From an uncultured Roseibium sp. (GTDB taxonomy: Bacteria > Pseudomonadota > Alphaproteobacteria > Rhizobiales > Stappiaceae): a stretch of 64,000 nt of DNA. Position 1 is the first letter of the stretch. Every line of letters starts with the position of its first letter. Below the pieces are notes generated by a model, which saw nothing but the letters and a program-made list of their open reading frames with translations, had not been told where the DNA came from and made no database searches. Shown here piece by piece: positions 51,108 to 61,627 of this stretch. The position numbers and the translations under genes were made by a program. The DNA lies in assembly GCF_947494555.1 (NCBI RefSeq), contig NZ_CANLVF010000004.1:62001-126000 (forward strand), written 5' to 3'.

Positions 51108-51665
51108 ATGACGGACCATATGACATCTATAAATGGATCCGGAGACATGAGTCTTCTGATCGTCGACGACGACAAACCGTTTCAGCAACGCCTGGCGCGC
51201 GCAATGGAAAAGCGCGGTTTTGCGACTGAAACAGCGGACGGCGTTCAGGATGCGGCACTCAAGATCGCAAGAACAGCCCCGGCATATGCAATTGTCGATA
51301 TGCGTCTGGAAGACGGTAACGGCCTCGATGTTATTGAAAAAATAAGACAAAAACGACCGGATGCCCGCGCGATCGTTCTGACCGGCTATGGCAATATCGC
51401 CACGGCTGTAACAGCGGTGAAACTTGGCGCGATCGACTATCTGGCCAAACCTGCCGATCCCGACGACATCGTTGCAGCGCTCGCACGCAAGCCGGAAGAC
51501 AAGGCACAGCCGCCGGAAAACCCCATGTCCGCGGACAGAGTGCGATGGGAACACATTCAACGCGTCTACGAATTGTGCGACCGGAATGTGTCCGAAACCG
51601 CGCGCCGTCTCAACATGCACCGCCGCACATTGCAGCGTATTCTTGCGAAAAGGGCGCCACGCTGA
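51108..51665 (+). CDS. regA: RegA/ActR/PrrA response regulator
   Basis: 185 residues. The receiver domain has SLLIVDDDKPF (acidic pair), AIVDMRLEDGNGL (phosphoacceptor Asp near 64) and YLAKPADPDD (Lys). A proline-rich hinge (~130-140) leads to a Fis-type helix-turn-helix, VYELCDRNVSETARRLNMHR, which is nearly invariant in the RegA family. It receives phosphate from RegB and switches aerobic and anaerobic energy genes. ATG 51108 has a weak ACGAG site. The gene is monocistronic or joined to regB. Confidence 0.97.
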   Translation: MTDHMTSINGSGDMSLLIVDDDKPFQQRLARAMEKRGFATETADGVQDAALKIARTAPAYAIVDMRLEDGNGLDVIEKIRQKRPDARAIVLTGYGNIATAVTAVKLGAIDYLAKPADPDDIVAALARKPEDKAQPPENPMSADRVRWEHIQRVYELCDRNVSETARRLNMHRRTLQRILAKRAPR

Positions 51666-51767
51666 CCATCAGATGTGGTGAAACCGAATGCGGGGTTGCC
51701 CTTTCGACGCCACTTTGCCTAAGTAATCATCGATAAAAGTTACTTTTTGCTCCGATGGAGATCGTTC

Positions 51768-53603
51768 ATGCGGCTTGCTGCTGCTCGCAGTTTTAATACG
51801 CCTGTTACCAAAACACGCCTGCTGGCGGCCTGCAGTATCGTATTCCTGACCTGCGGCACGAGCGCTCACGGGCAATCCGTCCCGGAAACGGTGCGCATCA
51901 ACGTGCAGCCGGCGGAACCGGGAATACGCTCCATCGCGCTCGACAAGAAGTACCGGCCTATCATCAGCCGGGACGGCAATGGCGTCGTGATCGACACGAT
52001 CGGCAGCGAGGATAAGCTGCCACCGTGCGACGTCAAACTCGAAGTTACTCTGGAAAACAGCCGCATTCTTCACCGGGACGCAAATCTGTGCAGCGGCGAT
52101 ACGCTTGTTGTGGATGTCACAAGCGATGGCAAGCCGGGCGCAACTGCCCGCATTGTCGGAACTTCGTCGGGTGTTTCGGCCGGACCCGTCGCCAGCGCAC
52201 CAGCTGCAACGACGGCACCGCAAACGACGACAGCCGAGACCGAGACCCCGCAAACCGGCCAGGCCGACACACCGTCGATCACCGAAATCACGCCACCGCC
52301 CGACAATGGCGGCCTCGAACCGCTGGAAACGGTCGATACGCCGATTTCAACTGGCGATCCGAACGGCACCGAGACCGCAAGTCTCCCGCAAGACCAGATT
52401 GGGACCGAAACAGTGGCGACGCCTTCGGTCGGCGGCGCAAACGCATCTCCCGTCCTCGTTGCGCCGGCCAATGGCAGAGCCTGGGTTGCCGAACCCGGCA
52501 GTCAGCCCGGTTCCCCATCCGCGCTTCTGCACACCGTTCCGCAGACTGATGACAGAGATTTCCGCGCAGATTGCACCACGCAGTCCGGTTTCGCGAAAAT
52601 CACGTTCCAGCAAGCACCGGCAGGACTTCAGGAAGGAATGCCTCAGGCCATCCGCGTGACGGCCGGTGACTATTCTGCAACCTTCAACGCATTCGGGTCA
52701 TCGAATGCCAATGAAGCCGGTGTCTCTCTTCCCGAGGTCAATATCGAAATGACCGACCCGCTCTGGGAAGCCATGATCCGGCAGTCGGAGCTTTCCATTT
52801 CGGTCGAAGGACTTCCGGCCTATCCAGTTTCGCTCAATGGCAGTGCGAATCCGGTGCGCCTGTTTGTTGCGACTTGCGCATTGCCTCAGCAGATCGTCGG
52901 TGACGATCCATTTGGTGCCGGTGGACAGGAGGCCAATTCCGACCTTTCCTGCAACGAGCTTGGCCGCGTGCGCTCCGTGGAAGCAGTCCGCCCGGGCCAG
53001 ATCGTGTTTCGCAACGCGAGCACTCAGCCGGTCGAAGTGCACTGGGTGGATTATCGCGGCGGCGAACGTCCCTATGCGCGTCTCGAACCTGGCCAGGTCC
53101 TGGATCAGCAGACCTACTTTTCCCACGCATGGACCGTACGTGGCGCGAGCGGTGAGTGCCGGGGTATCTACGTGACGCAAGCCCCATATCGTGAAGTCGT
53201 CATCAGCGGACAAGCGGGCTTCGGCGGCAACGGCGCAGGCGGTCTTGGCGTCCCCGCCGGGCAGGGCGGCGGCTTTCAGGGCGAGCAATTCGGCAACGGT
53301 TCCGGCCCCATTCCGCCGGGCAGCATTGGTGACACCAATCAACCGGGATTTCAGCAGCAGGCGGCCAGGACAAATGTTGCCGATTACCTTTGCACGGCCG
53401 GCATCGACCTGAATGTCGTGTTCTCGCCGGACGGCGCGACCGCGACGGTTGCCGAAATGGGATACGGCGCCGTTACTTTGCAGCGGTTCGGAAGCCCAAA
53501 TACCTTCCACTATGAAGGACAGGGCCACATCCTGAAGGGTCAGCTACAGAATGCTACCTGGACGCGTCCCGGTCTGCGTGATGTGTTCTGCGCCCGAAGA
53601 TAG
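51768..53603 (+). CDS. Secreted protein with VHL-beta-like and MliC-like domains
   Basis: 611 residues. A signal peptide (~1-36, ending TSAHG-QS) is followed by an N-terminal region with one Cys pair, a Thr/Pro/Gln-rich linker (~135-230), and an unrecognised domain (~260-380). A stretch at ~402-472 ([20 protein letters not shown], then [21 protein letters not shown], and GIYV) closely follows the beta domain of von Hippel-Lindau protein. A Gly-rich spacer precedes a C-terminal ~75-residue domain like MliC lysozyme inhibitors ([17 protein letters not shown] ... VFCARR with its cysteine pair). ATG 51768 with GGAG upstream is used over TTG 51747. It is probably a periplasmic protein; function unknown. 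Confidence 0.8.
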   Translation: MRLAAARSFNTPVTKTRLLAACSIVFLTCGTSAHGQSVPETVRINVQPAEPGIRSIALDKKYRPIISRDGNGVVIDTIGSEDKLPPCDVKLEVTLENSRILHRDANLCSGDTLVVDVTSDGKPGATARIVGTSSGVSAGPVASAPAATTAPQTTTAETETPQTGQADTPSITEITPPPDNGGLEPLETVDTPISTGDPNGTETASLPQDQIGTETVATPSVGGANASPVLVAPANGRAWVAEPGSQPGSPSALLHTVPQTDDRDFRADCTTQSGFAKITFQQAPAGLQEGMPQAIRVTAGDYSATFNAFGSSNANEAGVSLPEVNIEMTDPLWEAMIRQSELSISVEGLPAYPVSLNGSANPVRLFVATCALPQQIVGDDPFGAGGQEANSDLSCNELGRVRSVEAVRPGQIVFRNASTQPVEVHWVDYRGGERPYARLEPGQVLDQQTYFSHAWTVRGASGECRGIYVTQAPYREVVISGQAGFGGNGAGGLGVPAGQGGGFQGEQFGNGSGPIPPGSIGDTNQPGFQQQAARTNVADYLCTAGIDLNVVFSPDGATATVAEMGYGAVTLQRFGSPNTFHYEGQGHILKGQLQNATWTRPGLRDVFCARR

Positions 53604-53775
53604 ATCGCGGGTATTTCTCTCAATATTACAAAATACTTACGCAGTTTTCGCAAGTGCGCACAGCCGAACCAATGCGTTTCAAAGGTTTCGTGTCAAATAC
53701 CCAGGAATCTTAAGGCTTTGGTCAACTATTTCGGGACTTATTTCCTCAACGCAATCCGAGAGGAATCACCCCGCC

Positions 53776-55464
53776 ATGTCTTTCGCACGCTGGCCCATCA
53801 CCTGGAAAATCAGTCTGCCCATTGCGACCATTCTTGCAGTCACTGCAGCTATCTGCGTGATCAGTCTCAATAGCCTCTATTCGGCCATGTTCGATGAACG
53901 CATGGCGAAAATCGAGGAAATGTCGAATGGCGCAGTTGCTATTGCAGCCCACTATCAGAGCCTGGAAGAAAACGGCACGCTGACGCGTGACGAGGCGCAG
54001 GCGGCAGCCAAGGCTGCAATCGGCGCTATTCGCTATGAAGGCGACAACTACGTCTACGTTTACGACTATAAGGGCACCAACTTGGTCCACCCCAAGACGG
54101 CGCTCAATGGTACCAACATGATCGGCTTCACCGACAAGACGGGGGTGAAGATCGTTCAGGAGCTAATTAAGAAAGCACAAGATGGCGGCGACGTTCTGCT
54201 TTACTACTGGCCCCGTGCGAACAGTGAGATTGCGATCGCAAAATATGGCTGGGGTGCAGGCTTCTCTCCTTGGAACTGGATGGTGGGAACCGGCGTATAC
54301 GTTGACGATCTGGAAGCTGCCTATTGGAGCGCGGCCACGACAATTATCGCGCTTGCGATTGCTGGTGCTTTTGTTGCGATCTTCATTGCAGTCATCGCTG
54401 TTCGGCAGACCGTCGGCCCACTTCGGTCGCTGACCGCAGACATGAGCACACTTGCAGACGGCGATACCGATATTGAAATACTCGGCACCGACCGGGGCGA
54501 CGAAATCGGTCAAATGGCTTCTGCGATGGAAGTCTTTGTGCAGAACGAAACCAAGCGCCGTGCGCTTGAAGACCAGCAAAACGCTGCGCAGGAGGATGCG
54601 GCCCGCAATGGTGCAGAAATCCAGAACCTGAGCGGTGAATTCGATCGCCAGATCATGGATATGCTGAACATCATCGACGGCTCCGTTCAAAACCTACAGT
54701 CCGCATCCAGCGACATGACCGGCGTTGCCGCCCAGACGACCGAGCAAAGCGGTCTTGTTTCCAATGCATCGTCGCAGGCCTCACACAATGTGGAGACCGT
54801 TGCGGCAGCTGCGGAAGAACTGTCCGCGTCGGTCAACGAGATCCGCAGACAGGTCCAGTCCTCAAGCGAGATTGCCGCCAAGGCGGCCGGGGAAGCTGAA
54901 TCGACCAACCAACGCATGAGCGGCCTGTCCGAATCGGCAAGCCGGATCGGCGAAGTCGTCACGCTCATCCAGGCAATCGCCGAACAGACCAATCTCCTGG
55001 CGCTCAACGCGACGATCGAGGCAGCCCGCGCTGGCGAGGCCGGCAAGGGCTTTGCGGTCGTTGCCGCGGAGGTCAAGGAGCTCGCCAACCAGACCTCCAA
55101 TGCCACGGAAGAAATCTCGAGCCAGATTTCCGCCATCCAGGAAGAAACCGGTCATGCGGCCAGCGCGATTTCCTCGGTGACGGAGATCATCACCAACATG
55201 AACGAAATTGCGTCTTCGATCGCAGCCTCGATCGACGAGCAGGGCGCCGCAACGCAGGAGATTGCGACCAACGCCACCGAGGCGTCTCGCAGCACGGTGG
55301 AAGTAACCACCAACATCGAAAGCGTCGCATCCGCCGCGGAAAACACGCGCGATACTGCGGAGAAGGTTGATGCCTCGGCTCAGGAACTGCGTGAAAACGC
55401 CGTCCAGCTGCGTGGGCAGGTCGCGACCTTCCTCGACGAGGTCAACAAGCGCTCCGTCGCCTAA
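53776..55464 (+). CDS. Methyl-accepting chemotaxis protein with single Cache domain
   Basis: 562 residues. A first membrane helix (~12-34) precedes a periplasmic sCache-type domain (~35-185) with [20 protein letters not shown] and [20 protein letters not shown], which in relatives binds small organic acids. Then come a second helix (~190-212), HAMP (~213-265) and a long coiled-coil signalling domain whose tip is [20 protein letters not shown]. Methylation-type Glu/Gln sites flank it. ATG 53776 is used; GAGAGGA lies rather far upstream, and the frame back to 53551 is unlikely to be coding. A terminator follows. Confidence 0.94.
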   Translation: MSFARWPITWKISLPIATILAVTAAICVISLNSLYSAMFDERMAKIEEMSNGAVAIAAHYQSLEENGTLTRDEAQAAAKAAIGAIRYEGDNYVYVYDYKGTNLVHPKTALNGTNMIGFTDKTGVKIVQELIKKAQDGGDVLLYYWPRANSEIAIAKYGWGAGFSPWNWMVGTGVYVDDLEAAYWSAATTIIALAIAGAFVAIFIAVIAVRQTVGPLRSLTADMSTLADGDTDIEILGTDRGDEIGQMASAMEVFVQNETKRRALEDQQNAAQEDAARNGAEIQNLSGEFDRQIMDMLNIIDGSVQNLQSASSDMTGVAAQTTEQSGLVSNASSQASHNVETVAAAAEELSASVNEIRRQVQSSSEIAAKAAGEAESTNQRMSGLSESASRIGEVVTLIQAIAEQTNLLALNATIEAARAGEAGKGFAVVAAEVKELANQTSNATEEISSQISAIQEETGHAASAISSVTEIITNMNEIASSIAASIDEQGAATQEIATNATEASRSTVEVTTNIESVASAAENTRDTAEKVDASAQELRENAVQLRGQVATFLDEVNKRSVA

Positions 55465-55491
55465 AACACCTTTGAAAACAAAAAATAGAAC

Positions 55492-55522
55492 AAAGCCTGC
55501 GGTCACTTCGGCCGCAGGCTTT
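55492..55522. terminator. Bidirectional terminator between the chemoreceptor gene and coaA
   Basis: An 11-bp stem, AAAGCCTGCGG (55492-55502) with CCGCAGGCTTT (55512-55522), loop 9 nt, followed by TTTTC on the plus strand. It lies directly at the coaA stop and on the minus strand is followed by TTCTATTTTTTG, so it can serve both convergent genes. Confidence 0.9.
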
Positions 55523-55523
55523 T

Positions 55524-56489
55524 TCACACTTTGCGCAAGGCAACCTTTGAAATCCGGTGGCTCGCATTCTTGGAGAGGATCAGATCAGCGCGCGGCCGGG
55601 TCGGCAGGATGTTTTCGCGCAGATTCACGAGGTTGATGTCGTTCCAGATCCGCGTTGCGGTCTCAACGGCTTCTTCATCGTTGATGCGCGAGTATTTGTG
55701 AAAGTAGGACCCGGGATCGCGGAATGCCGTTTCTCTCAGTTGCATGAAGCGATCAACATACCACTTGCTCAGCAGATCCTCATCCGCATCGATATAGACG
55801 GAAAAGTCAAAGAAATCAGAGACAAAGGGTACCGCGCGCCCGTCCTTGGGCAGTTCGCGGGTCTGCAGAACATTCAGGCCTTCGACAATCAGGATATCCG
55901 GCTTGTCGACGGTGACCGTATGGCCCGGCATGACGTCATAGTAAAAGTGCGAGTAGACAGGCGCCCGAACGTTACGTCTTCCAGCCTTGATGTCCGACAG
56001 GAACTTGAGCAACCGGGGCCGGTCGAAGCTCTCCGGAAACCCTTTCTTGGACATCAGGCCCTCGGCCTCAAGGATGGCATTGGGATGGAGAAATCCGTCC
56101 GTTGTGATCAGATCGACCTTCGGGCTTGCCGGCCAGCGGGCCAGAAGCTCGCGCAGCACGCGTGATGTCGTCGATTTTCCGACGGAAACAGACCCGGCAA
56201 CGCCAATAATGAAAGGCGTCTTGCCGTCCCGGTGACCGAGAAAGTTCTGCGTTGCCTGGTGAATGCTTATCGTTGCCTCGGCATAGAAGGCCAACAGACG
56301 GGAGAGAGGCAGATAAATCGTCTCCACCTGCTGCATGGAGACCGGCGCGTTCAAGCCCTGAAGCTGCTCGACCTCATGCTCATCGAGTGTCATTGGCGTG
56401 TCGGCGCGCAGGCGAGACCACTGGCGTTCTGTGAACACCCGGTAGGGGGACAAATCCATGTCCAGAGCCGTTGCGACTTTCTGATCCAT
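55524..56489 (-). CDS. coaA: Type I pantothenate kinase
   Basis: 321 residues: [20 protein letters not shown], Walker [38 protein letters not shown] and [17 protein letters not shown]. It phosphorylates pantothenate, the first and regulated step of coenzyme A synthesis. The frame begins at TTG 56528, but ATG 56489 gives the family start. It is the last gene of the his operon, 39 bp after hisE, a common rhizobial order, and ends in a strong terminator. Confidence 0.95.
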   Translation of the reverse strand: MDQKVATALDMDLSPYRVFTERQWSRLRADTPMTLDEHEVEQLQGLNAPVSMQQVETIYLPLSRLLAFYAEATISIHQATQNFLGHRDGKTPFIIGVAGSVSVGKSTTSRVLRELLARWPASPKVDLITTDGFLHPNAILEAEGLMSKKGFPESFDRPRLLKFLSDIKAGRRNVRAPVYSHFYYDVMPGHTVTVDKPDILIVEGLNVLQTRELPKDGRAVPFVSDFFDFSVYIDADEDLLSKWYVDRFMQLRETAFRDPGSYFHKYSRINDEEAVETATRIWNDINLVNLRENILPTRPRADLILSKNASHRISKVALRKV

Positions 56490-56528
56490 CGTCTCGCAGT
56501 TCCCGCTGCGGTGCCTTGCGGCAGACAA

Positions 56529-56852
56529 TCACTCCTGTGGCCGGGAGGCCTTTTCCTCAAGTCCGGTCTGTCCCGTCCGTTTGCCCAATTCCGCCATGAC
56601 GTCCGCCAACGGAACTTTGGATACATTCAGAACCACCAACAAATGATAAAGCACATCGGCAGCTTCCGCCGTCAATTCTTCCCGGTCTTCCCTCACAGCC
56701 GCAATCGCCGCCTCGACCGCTTCCTCCCCCAGTTTCTGGGCGCATTTGGCTACGCCCTTATTTACAAGTTTGCGTGTGTAGGACTTTTCATCGTCGCTCT
56801 TCGCACGTGCAGCAACTATGGCATCCAGAGCGTCGAGTGTGAACTTGGTCAT
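56529..56852 (-). CDS. hisE: Phosphoribosyl-ATP pyrophosphatase
   Basis: 107 residues of the MazG-like HisE fold: [20 protein letters not shown] (the KxxEE region ends KLGEEAVE) and [17 protein letters not shown] with the metal-binding Glu and Asp. It removes pyrophosphate from phosphoribosyl-ATP, the second histidine step. HisI (the cyclohydrolase) is not fused and not in this window. It lies 24 bp after hisF and before coaA. Confidence 0.95.
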   Translation of the reverse strand: MTKFTLDALDAIVAARAKSDDEKSYTRKLVNKGVAKCAQKLGEEAVEAAIAAVREDREELTAEAADVLYHLLVVLNVSKVPLADVMAELGKRTGQTGLEEKASRPQE

Positions 56853-56876
56853 TTGGCTAGAGCCCTGTTCGCAGAT

Positions 56877-57656
56877 TCAGGCATCGAGGCGCATGGGAAC
56901 GCCCGCATCGTCCATGTATCTTTTGGTTTCCTGGATGGTGTATTCGCCGAAATGGAAGATCGACGCTGCCAAAACCGCAGTCGCATGGCCGTCACGCACG
57001 CCCTCGACCATATGATCCAGTGTTCCAACGCCGCCGGACGCGATCACCGGCACGGGCACGGCATCGGCAATCGCCCGCGTGAGTGCGATGTTGTAGCCTG
57101 ACTTGGTGCCGTCCCGATCCATGGACGTCACCAGGAGCTCACCGGCACCGAGCTCGACCACTTTTTTCGCAAATTCTATGGCGTCAATACCGGTCGGAGC
57201 GCGCCCGCCATGGGTGAAGATTTCGAATTTCTCGGGCTCGCCCGGATTGTTGACCTGCTTGGCATCAATGGAAACGACGATGCACTGGGCACCGAATTTT
57301 TCCGCCGCCTTGCGGACGAAATCCGGGTTTTTGACTGCCGCCGTGTTGATCGAAACCTTGTCTGCTCCGGCAATCAGAAGTTTGCGGATGTCTTCCACCG
57401 TCCTGACGCCGCCACCGACCGTCACCGGCATGAAGCAGGCTTCCGCCGTGCGCCGGACGACATCGTAGATCGTGTCCCGGCCTTCATGGCTCGCCGTGAT
57501 ATCGAGAAAGCAGAGTTCATCGGCACCGGCGGCATCATATGCCTTCGCGGCTTCCACAGGATCGCCTGCATCGACCAAATCGACAAAGTTGACGCCTTTG
57601 ACGACACGGCCGTCCTTCACATCGAGGCAGGGGATGACACGGGCTTTCAAGGTCAT
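56877..57656 (-). CDS. hisF: Imidazole glycerol phosphate synthase, cyclase subunit
   Basis: 259 residues, a TIM barrel with the HisF signatures [20 protein letters not shown] (Asp11 catalytic), [31 protein letters not shown] and [13 protein letters not shown]. It joins the ammonia delivered by HisH with PRFAR to give imidazole-glycerol phosphate and AICAR. Its ATG overlaps the hisA stop (ATGA), so translation is coupled; hisE follows. Confidence 0.97.
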   Translation of the reverse strand: MTLKARVIPCLDVKDGRVVKGVNFVDLVDAGDPVEAAKAYDAAGADELCFLDITASHEGRDTIYDVVRRTAEACFMPVTVGGGVRTVEDIRKLLIAGADKVSINTAAVKNPDFVRKAAEKFGAQCIVVSIDAKQVNNPGEPEKFEIFTHGGRAPTGIDAIEFAKKVVELGAGELLVTSMDRDGTKSGYNIALTRAIADAVPVPVIASGGVGTLDHMVEGVRDGHATAVLAASIFHFGEYTIQETKRYMDDAGVPMRLDA

Positions 57657-58396
57657 GATGCTTTTTTCCTGGCACTCAGGATCAGGTCCATCGCTTCTTT
57701 CGGGTCGAGGCGCCCGTCGTAAAGCGCGCGGCCGGAGATCGCGCCTTCCAGAATGGCGCAGTCGGGCTCCAGAAGCCGGTGAATGTCGTCAATCGAGGCG
57801 AGACCGCCCGAGGCGATCACGGGAATGGTAACCGACCGAGCCAGCTCCAGGGTCGACGGAATATTCAGCCCCTTCAGGATCCCGTCCCGGTCGATATCGG
57901 TGTAAATGATCGCCGACACGCCGGCATCCTCGAACCGTTTTGCCAGATCCACTGCCGTCAGCTCGGAGGTCTCCGCCCAGCCCTCAACAGCGACATGGCC
58001 GCCTTTGGCGTCGATGCCAACAGCAACCCTGCCCGGAAACTTGCGGCAGGCTTCCTTGACGAGATCCGGGTCGCGCACGGCGACGGTCCCGAGAATGACC
58101 CGCGTGATGCCTCTTGAAAGCCAAGTTTCGATATGATCGAGCGTCCTGATCCCACCGCCCAGCTGAACCGGGTTTTTCGTCGAAGCCAGAATGGCATCAA
58201 CAGCCGCACCGTTGACGCTCTCGCCGGCGAAAGCCCCATTGAGGTCAACCACGTGCAGCCACTCGAACCCCTGGGTTTCAAAGGCTTTTGCCTGAGCCCC
58301 CGGATCGTCGTTGAAAACGGTTGCCTGTTCCATATCGCCAAGCTTCAAGCGCACGCACTGGCCATCCTTCAGATCGATGGCGGGAAAGAGGATCAT
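57653..58396 (-). CDS. hisA: ProFAR isomerase
   Basis: 247 residues, a TIM barrel: [20 protein letters not shown] (catalytic Asp8), [23 protein letters not shown] and [16 protein letters not shown] with [14 protein letters not shown]. It isomerises ProFAR to PRFAR. Its stop overlaps the hisF start, and the DUF1330 gene ends 5 bp upstream. Normal length. Confidence 0.97.
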   Translation of the reverse strand: MILFPAIDLKDGQCVRLKLGDMEQATVFNDDPGAQAKAFETQGFEWLHVVDLNGAFAGESVNGAAVDAILASTKNPVQLGGGIRTLDHIETWLSRGITRVILGTVAVRDPDLVKEACRKFPGRVAVGIDAKGGHVAVEGWAETSELTAVDLAKRFEDAGVSAIIYTDIDRDGILKGLNIPSTLELARSVTIPVIASGGLASIDDIHRLLEPDCAILEGAISGRALYDGRLDPKEAMDLILSARKKAS

Positions 58397-58401
58397 TCTC
58401 G

Positions 58402-58689
58402 TTACAGTCCTTCCACGATGACGATTTCGCCATCGGCAACTTTCTGGCGGATTTTTACCGCCTGCTGGTATTCGGGCGAGTTATAGCAATCGACCGCATG
58501 TTGGAAGCTTGGAAATTCAATCACGACGTTCCGTGCCCGTCCCGGACCCTCGATGGCATCGGTCTTACCGCCGCGCGCGAGGAAATTGGCGCCGAACCGC
58601 TCAAAGGCCGGCTTCGCCGTTTCGACATATTGCGGGTAGTTTTCCGGGTCGTGCACATCCACGCGCGCTATCCAGTATCCCTTGCTCAC
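58402..58689 (-). CDS. DUF1330 protein inside the his operon
   Basis: 95 residues of the DUF1330 family, a ferredoxin-like dimeric alpha+beta fold: [20 protein letters not shown], then [39 protein letters not shown] and a [10 protein letters not shown] end. The function of the family is not known. GTG 58689 has GGGAGAG six bases upstream; the frame back to 58719 is not needed. It sits between hisH and hisA with 76 and 5 bp gaps, so it is co-transcribed with histidine genes although no histidine step is missing for it. Confidence 0.88.
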   Translation of the reverse strand: MSKGYWIARVDVHDPENYPQYVETAKPAFERFGANFLARGGKTDAIEGPGRARNVVIEFPSFQHAVDCYNSPEYQQAVKIRQKVADGEIVIVEGL

Positions 58690-58765
58690 ACGTTCTCTCC
58701 CGTTTGATTTCAAGTTCACTTGACGATGACCGCGTTGCCTTAAGCGGCGTACGCCTCACGTTTCT

Positions 58766-59419
58766 CTAGGGCGTCCAGTCCAGAAAATTTGCGATCAGGC
58801 CGAGGCCCAGCCGCTGGCTTTTTTCCGGGTGGAACTGAGTACCGATCATATTGTCCTTGGCGACCATGGCCGTGAAGGTTCCCGCATAGCCGAAGCTTGC
58901 GAGACGATCCGCCTCTTGGGTGCATGCAAAGTGGTAGGAATGCACAAAATAGGCGTGCAATCCGTCCGGACCCGTTGCCAGTCCCTTGAAGACCGGATGG
59001 CTTTCAGAGCGAACGTCGACAGTGTTCCAGCCCATGTGAGGGATCTTCAAAGAGGGGTCCGTCGGTTTCATCTCCGAAACGTCGCCCTCGATCCAGCCGA
59101 GTCCTTCGACGGTCTCAAATTCCAGACCGCGCGTTGCCATCAGCTGCATCCCGACACAAATGCCAAAGAAGGGCTTGCCCTGAACGCGAACGGTTTCATG
59201 AAGCGCATCCGGCATGCCGTCGACAGCCCACAGGCCGCGCTTGCAATCGGCGAAGGCCCCAACGCCCGGCAAGACAACCCGGTCGGCCTTCAGCACACGA
59301 TCCGGGTCGGAAGTGACGATGACATCCGGCACGTGGGCATGGGCGCGGGCCGCACGCTCGAATGCCTTTTCCGCCGAGCGCAGATTGCCCGACCCATAGT
59401 CGATAATTGCGATTGTCAT
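58766..59419 (-). CDS. hisH: Imidazole glycerol phosphate synthase, glutaminase subunit
   Basis: 217 residues, a class I glutamine amidotransferase: [20 protein letters not shown], the nucleophile elbow [15 protein letters not shown] (Cys), and the C-terminal [14 protein letters not shown] with catalytic His and Glu. It splits glutamine and passes ammonia to HisF. Its ATG overlaps the DUF2628 stop (ATGA). Normal length. Confidence 0.97.
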   Translation of the reverse strand: MTIAIIDYGSGNLRSAEKAFERAARAHAHVPDVIVTSDPDRVLKADRVVLPGVGAFADCKRGLWAVDGMPDALHETVRVQGKPFFGICVGMQLMATRGLEFETVEGLGWIEGDVSEMKPTDPSLKIPHMGWNTVDVRSESHPVFKGLATGPDGLHAYFVHSYHFACTQEADRLASFGYAGTFTAMVAKDNMIGTQFHPEKSQRLGLGLIANFLDWTP

Positions 59420-59919
59420 TGACGCGTCTCCGGCCCGAGGGTCAGGCCAACCACCTGTTCGCTGCCGATCCGCGGCACGATAGGATTACGGGCAGGAACC
59501 GGCTGATACGCCTGCTCAGGTTCAGCCGAAACCATCAAACCGGCTTCCTTATTCAAAAACCGAAGTTCCGCCTCGGCGGGATTTTCACCGTCAACGATCC
59601 CAATCACACGCCAGCCCTTGCGTTCAAGAGACCATCGGCGCAATGCCTGCGCCTCGAAGCCGAACAGCAGTGACACCGCTAACGCAGCTATACCCATAGC
59701 TTGCGAACCCAACGCGAACGCCAAGAGTTCAATTACCAGCGTGAGCGCCAGATAGCCGAGTAAAACCAGCCACATGCGATGTACCAGCAGCCAGATGAAC
59801 GAAAAGATGAAAGCCAGCACCGAGAACCTGTCCGGGACGAACAGGAGACGATCGCTTTCACGTGGATCACCCGCCAGATCGTCAAATTCGGGTGGAGCCA
59901 TGACAACGTAGGTACTCAT
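59416..59919 (-). CDS. DUF2628 membrane protein in the his operon
   Basis: 167 residues. It opens with a polar stretch ([20 protein letters not shown]) and [23 protein letters not shown], the DUF2628 signature, followed by two more hydrophobic helices (~50-92) and a cytosolic tail. Function unknown. Its presence between hisB and hisH, overlapping hisH by 4 nt, is typical of Rhizobiales. A link to histidine synthesis has not been shown to my knowledge; it may just share the transcript. Confidence 0.87.
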   Translation of the reverse strand: MSTYVVMAPPEFDDLAGDPRESDRLLFVPDRFSVLAFIFSFIWLLVHRMWLVLLGYLALTLVIELLAFALGSQAMGIAALAVSLLFGFEAQALRRWSLERKGWRVIGIVDGENPAEAELRFLNKEAGLMVSAEPEQAYQPVPARNPIVPRIGSEQVVGLTLGPETRQ

Positions 59920-59934
59920 ACGCCAATCCGTTTT

Positions 59935-60528
59935 CTAGCCGCCCAGCTGGCCCTTCGTCGTGGGAACGCGGTCCGCCTGGCGCGGATCGATTTCGATGGC
60001 CTTGCGCAAAGTGCGGGCAACAGCCTTGAAGCAGGTTTCCGCGATATGATGGCAGTTAGACCCGTAAAGATTGGCAATATGAAGAGTGATGCCGGCATTC
60101 ATGGCGAACGCGCGGAAAAATTCCTCAAACAGCTCGGTGTCGAAGTCTCCGACCTTGTCACGATCGAACGTCACGTCCCAGACCAGAAACGGTCGGCCCG
60201 ACACATCCAGTGCACACCGCGTCAACGCTTCATCCATGGCAAGATGCGTGTCGGCATAGCGGGTGATGCCTGCCATGTCGCCCAGCGCCTTTGAAATTGC
60301 CTGGCCGAGCGCGATACCGGTATCTTCGACCGTGTGGTGAAAATCGATATGGGTGTCGCCCTCGGCGCGCACCTTCATGTCGATCAGCGAATGGCGCGAC
60401 AGTTGTTCCAGCATGTGATCGAAAAAACCGACACCTGTTTGAACGTCATAGCTGCCCGTTCCGTCGAGATTTATGTCAACGGAGATGCGGGTTTCCTTGG
60501 TGTCGCGCGATACACTCGCTGTGCGCAT
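59935..60528 (-). CDS. hisB: Imidazoleglycerol-phosphate dehydratase
   Basis: 197 residues, the monofunctional His[58 protein letters not shown] and the second metal site [14 protein letters not shown]. It dehydrates imidazole-glycerol phosphate with manganese. It is the first gene of the his block here, divergent from the SDR gene across 181 bp, where the operon promoter must lie; no attenuator-like His run was seen. Confidence 0.97.
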   Translation of the reverse strand: MRTASVSRDTKETRISVDINLDGTGSYDVQTGVGFFDHMLEQLSRHSLIDMKVRAEGDTHIDFHHTVEDTGIALGQAISKALGDMAGITRYADTHLAMDEALTRCALDVSGRPFLVWDVTFDRDKVGDFDTELFEEFFRAFAMNAGITLHIANLYGSNCHHIAETCFKAVARTLRKAIEIDPRQADRVPTTKGQLGG

Positions 60529-60709
60529 TAGCTGCTGTCCTTGCTTTTAAGTGCGGAACCGGCGGTGTTGTAGCAGCCTGAACCGACTAATGAAATAGCG
60601 ACGTGCAAGCAGAGCTTTGCGAGACCGCTCGACAAACGTGCCGATTTCGCCGACTTTTTGGTCTGATACAATGTTCGGTCCCAAAAGTTCGGTTTCAGGA
60701 GGCGCATTC

Positions 60710-61558
60710 ATGTTCAAGGAAGCTGTTGCAGAAGGTGGCCTTGCGGTCGTGACCGGAGCCGCAAGCGGCGTCGGTCTTGCCGCGGCCACCCGTTTCGCCG
60801 AAGCGGGGCTTGGGATTATCCTGGCAGATCTGCCCGGACAGAAGCTGGACGCGGCAACAGAGGACGTTCGCAAGGCCGCGAATCCGAACGCCGCCGTGAT
60901 CGCCGTTCCAACCGATGTCAGCGACATGGAACAGGTTGAACAGCTGGCGGAGACCGTGTTCAGAACCGGACCTGTTGCAGTTCTCATGAACAATGCCGGC
61001 ATCGGCACGTCATCGAAGTGCTGGGAAAACTACGACGCCTGGACACGCATGATGGACGTCAATTTCTTCGGCGTGCTCAGGGGCGTTCAGGCGTTTACGC
61101 CGCGCATGATCGAGGCAGGACGCCCGTCGGTCATCATCAACACAGGATCCAAGCAGGGCATCACGACCCCGCCCGGCAACCCCGGCTACAACGCGACCAA
61201 GGCGGCCGTGAAAGTGCTGAGCGAGCAGCTTGCACATGAACTGCGGGAGGCAGGCGCACCGATTTCCGTACACCTCTTCGTGCCCGGCTTTACCTACACC
61301 GGCATGATTTCGTCTTTCCTGCCGGAAAAACCGGCAGCAGCCTGGACCAGCGAACAGACCGTTGACCACTTCATCGAGCGCATGACGACAGGCGACTTCT
61401 ATATCCTTTGCCCTGACAATGATGTCGACAGCACACGCGACAAGCGCCGCGCCGAATGGGCTGTTGGAGACATCATCGAAAACCGGCCGCCTCTCTCCCG
61501 CTGGCATCCCGACTACAAAGAGGCCTTCGCGGAATTTGAGAATACCGGAAAGACGTAG
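60710..61558 (+). CDS. Short-chain dehydrogenase/reductase
   Basis: 282 residues, a classical SDR: cofactor loop VVTGAASGVGLAAATRFAEA (TGxxxGxG), ADLPGQ after beta2 (acidic, suggests NAD), VLMNNAGIGTSSKCW (NNAG), the catalytic Ser in NTGSKQG and YNATK (YxxxK). The substrate is unknown. ATG 60710 has AGGAGG 7 nt upstream; the frame from 60617 is discarded. pyrF lies 69 bp downstream on the same strand. Confidence 0.9.
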   Translation: MFKEAVAEGGLAVVTGAASGVGLAAATRFAEAGLGIILADLPGQKLDAATEDVRKAANPNAAVIAVPTDVSDMEQVEQLAETVFRTGPVAVLMNNAGIGTSSKCWENYDAWTRMMDVNFFGVLRGVQAFTPRMIEAGRPSVIINTGSKQGITTPPGNPGYNATKAAVKVLSEQLAHELREAGAPISVHLFVPGFTYTGMISSFLPEKPAAAWTSEQTVDHFIERMTTGDFYILCPDNDVDSTRDKRRAEWAVGDIIENRPPLSRWHPDYKEAFAEFENTGKT

Positions 61559-61627
61559 TCTGGTCTTCCGACAACCGGAATGGTATGGACGGGGCGCTTT
61601 CCCCCTGTCCTGAAAGGAGCCCGCTCC

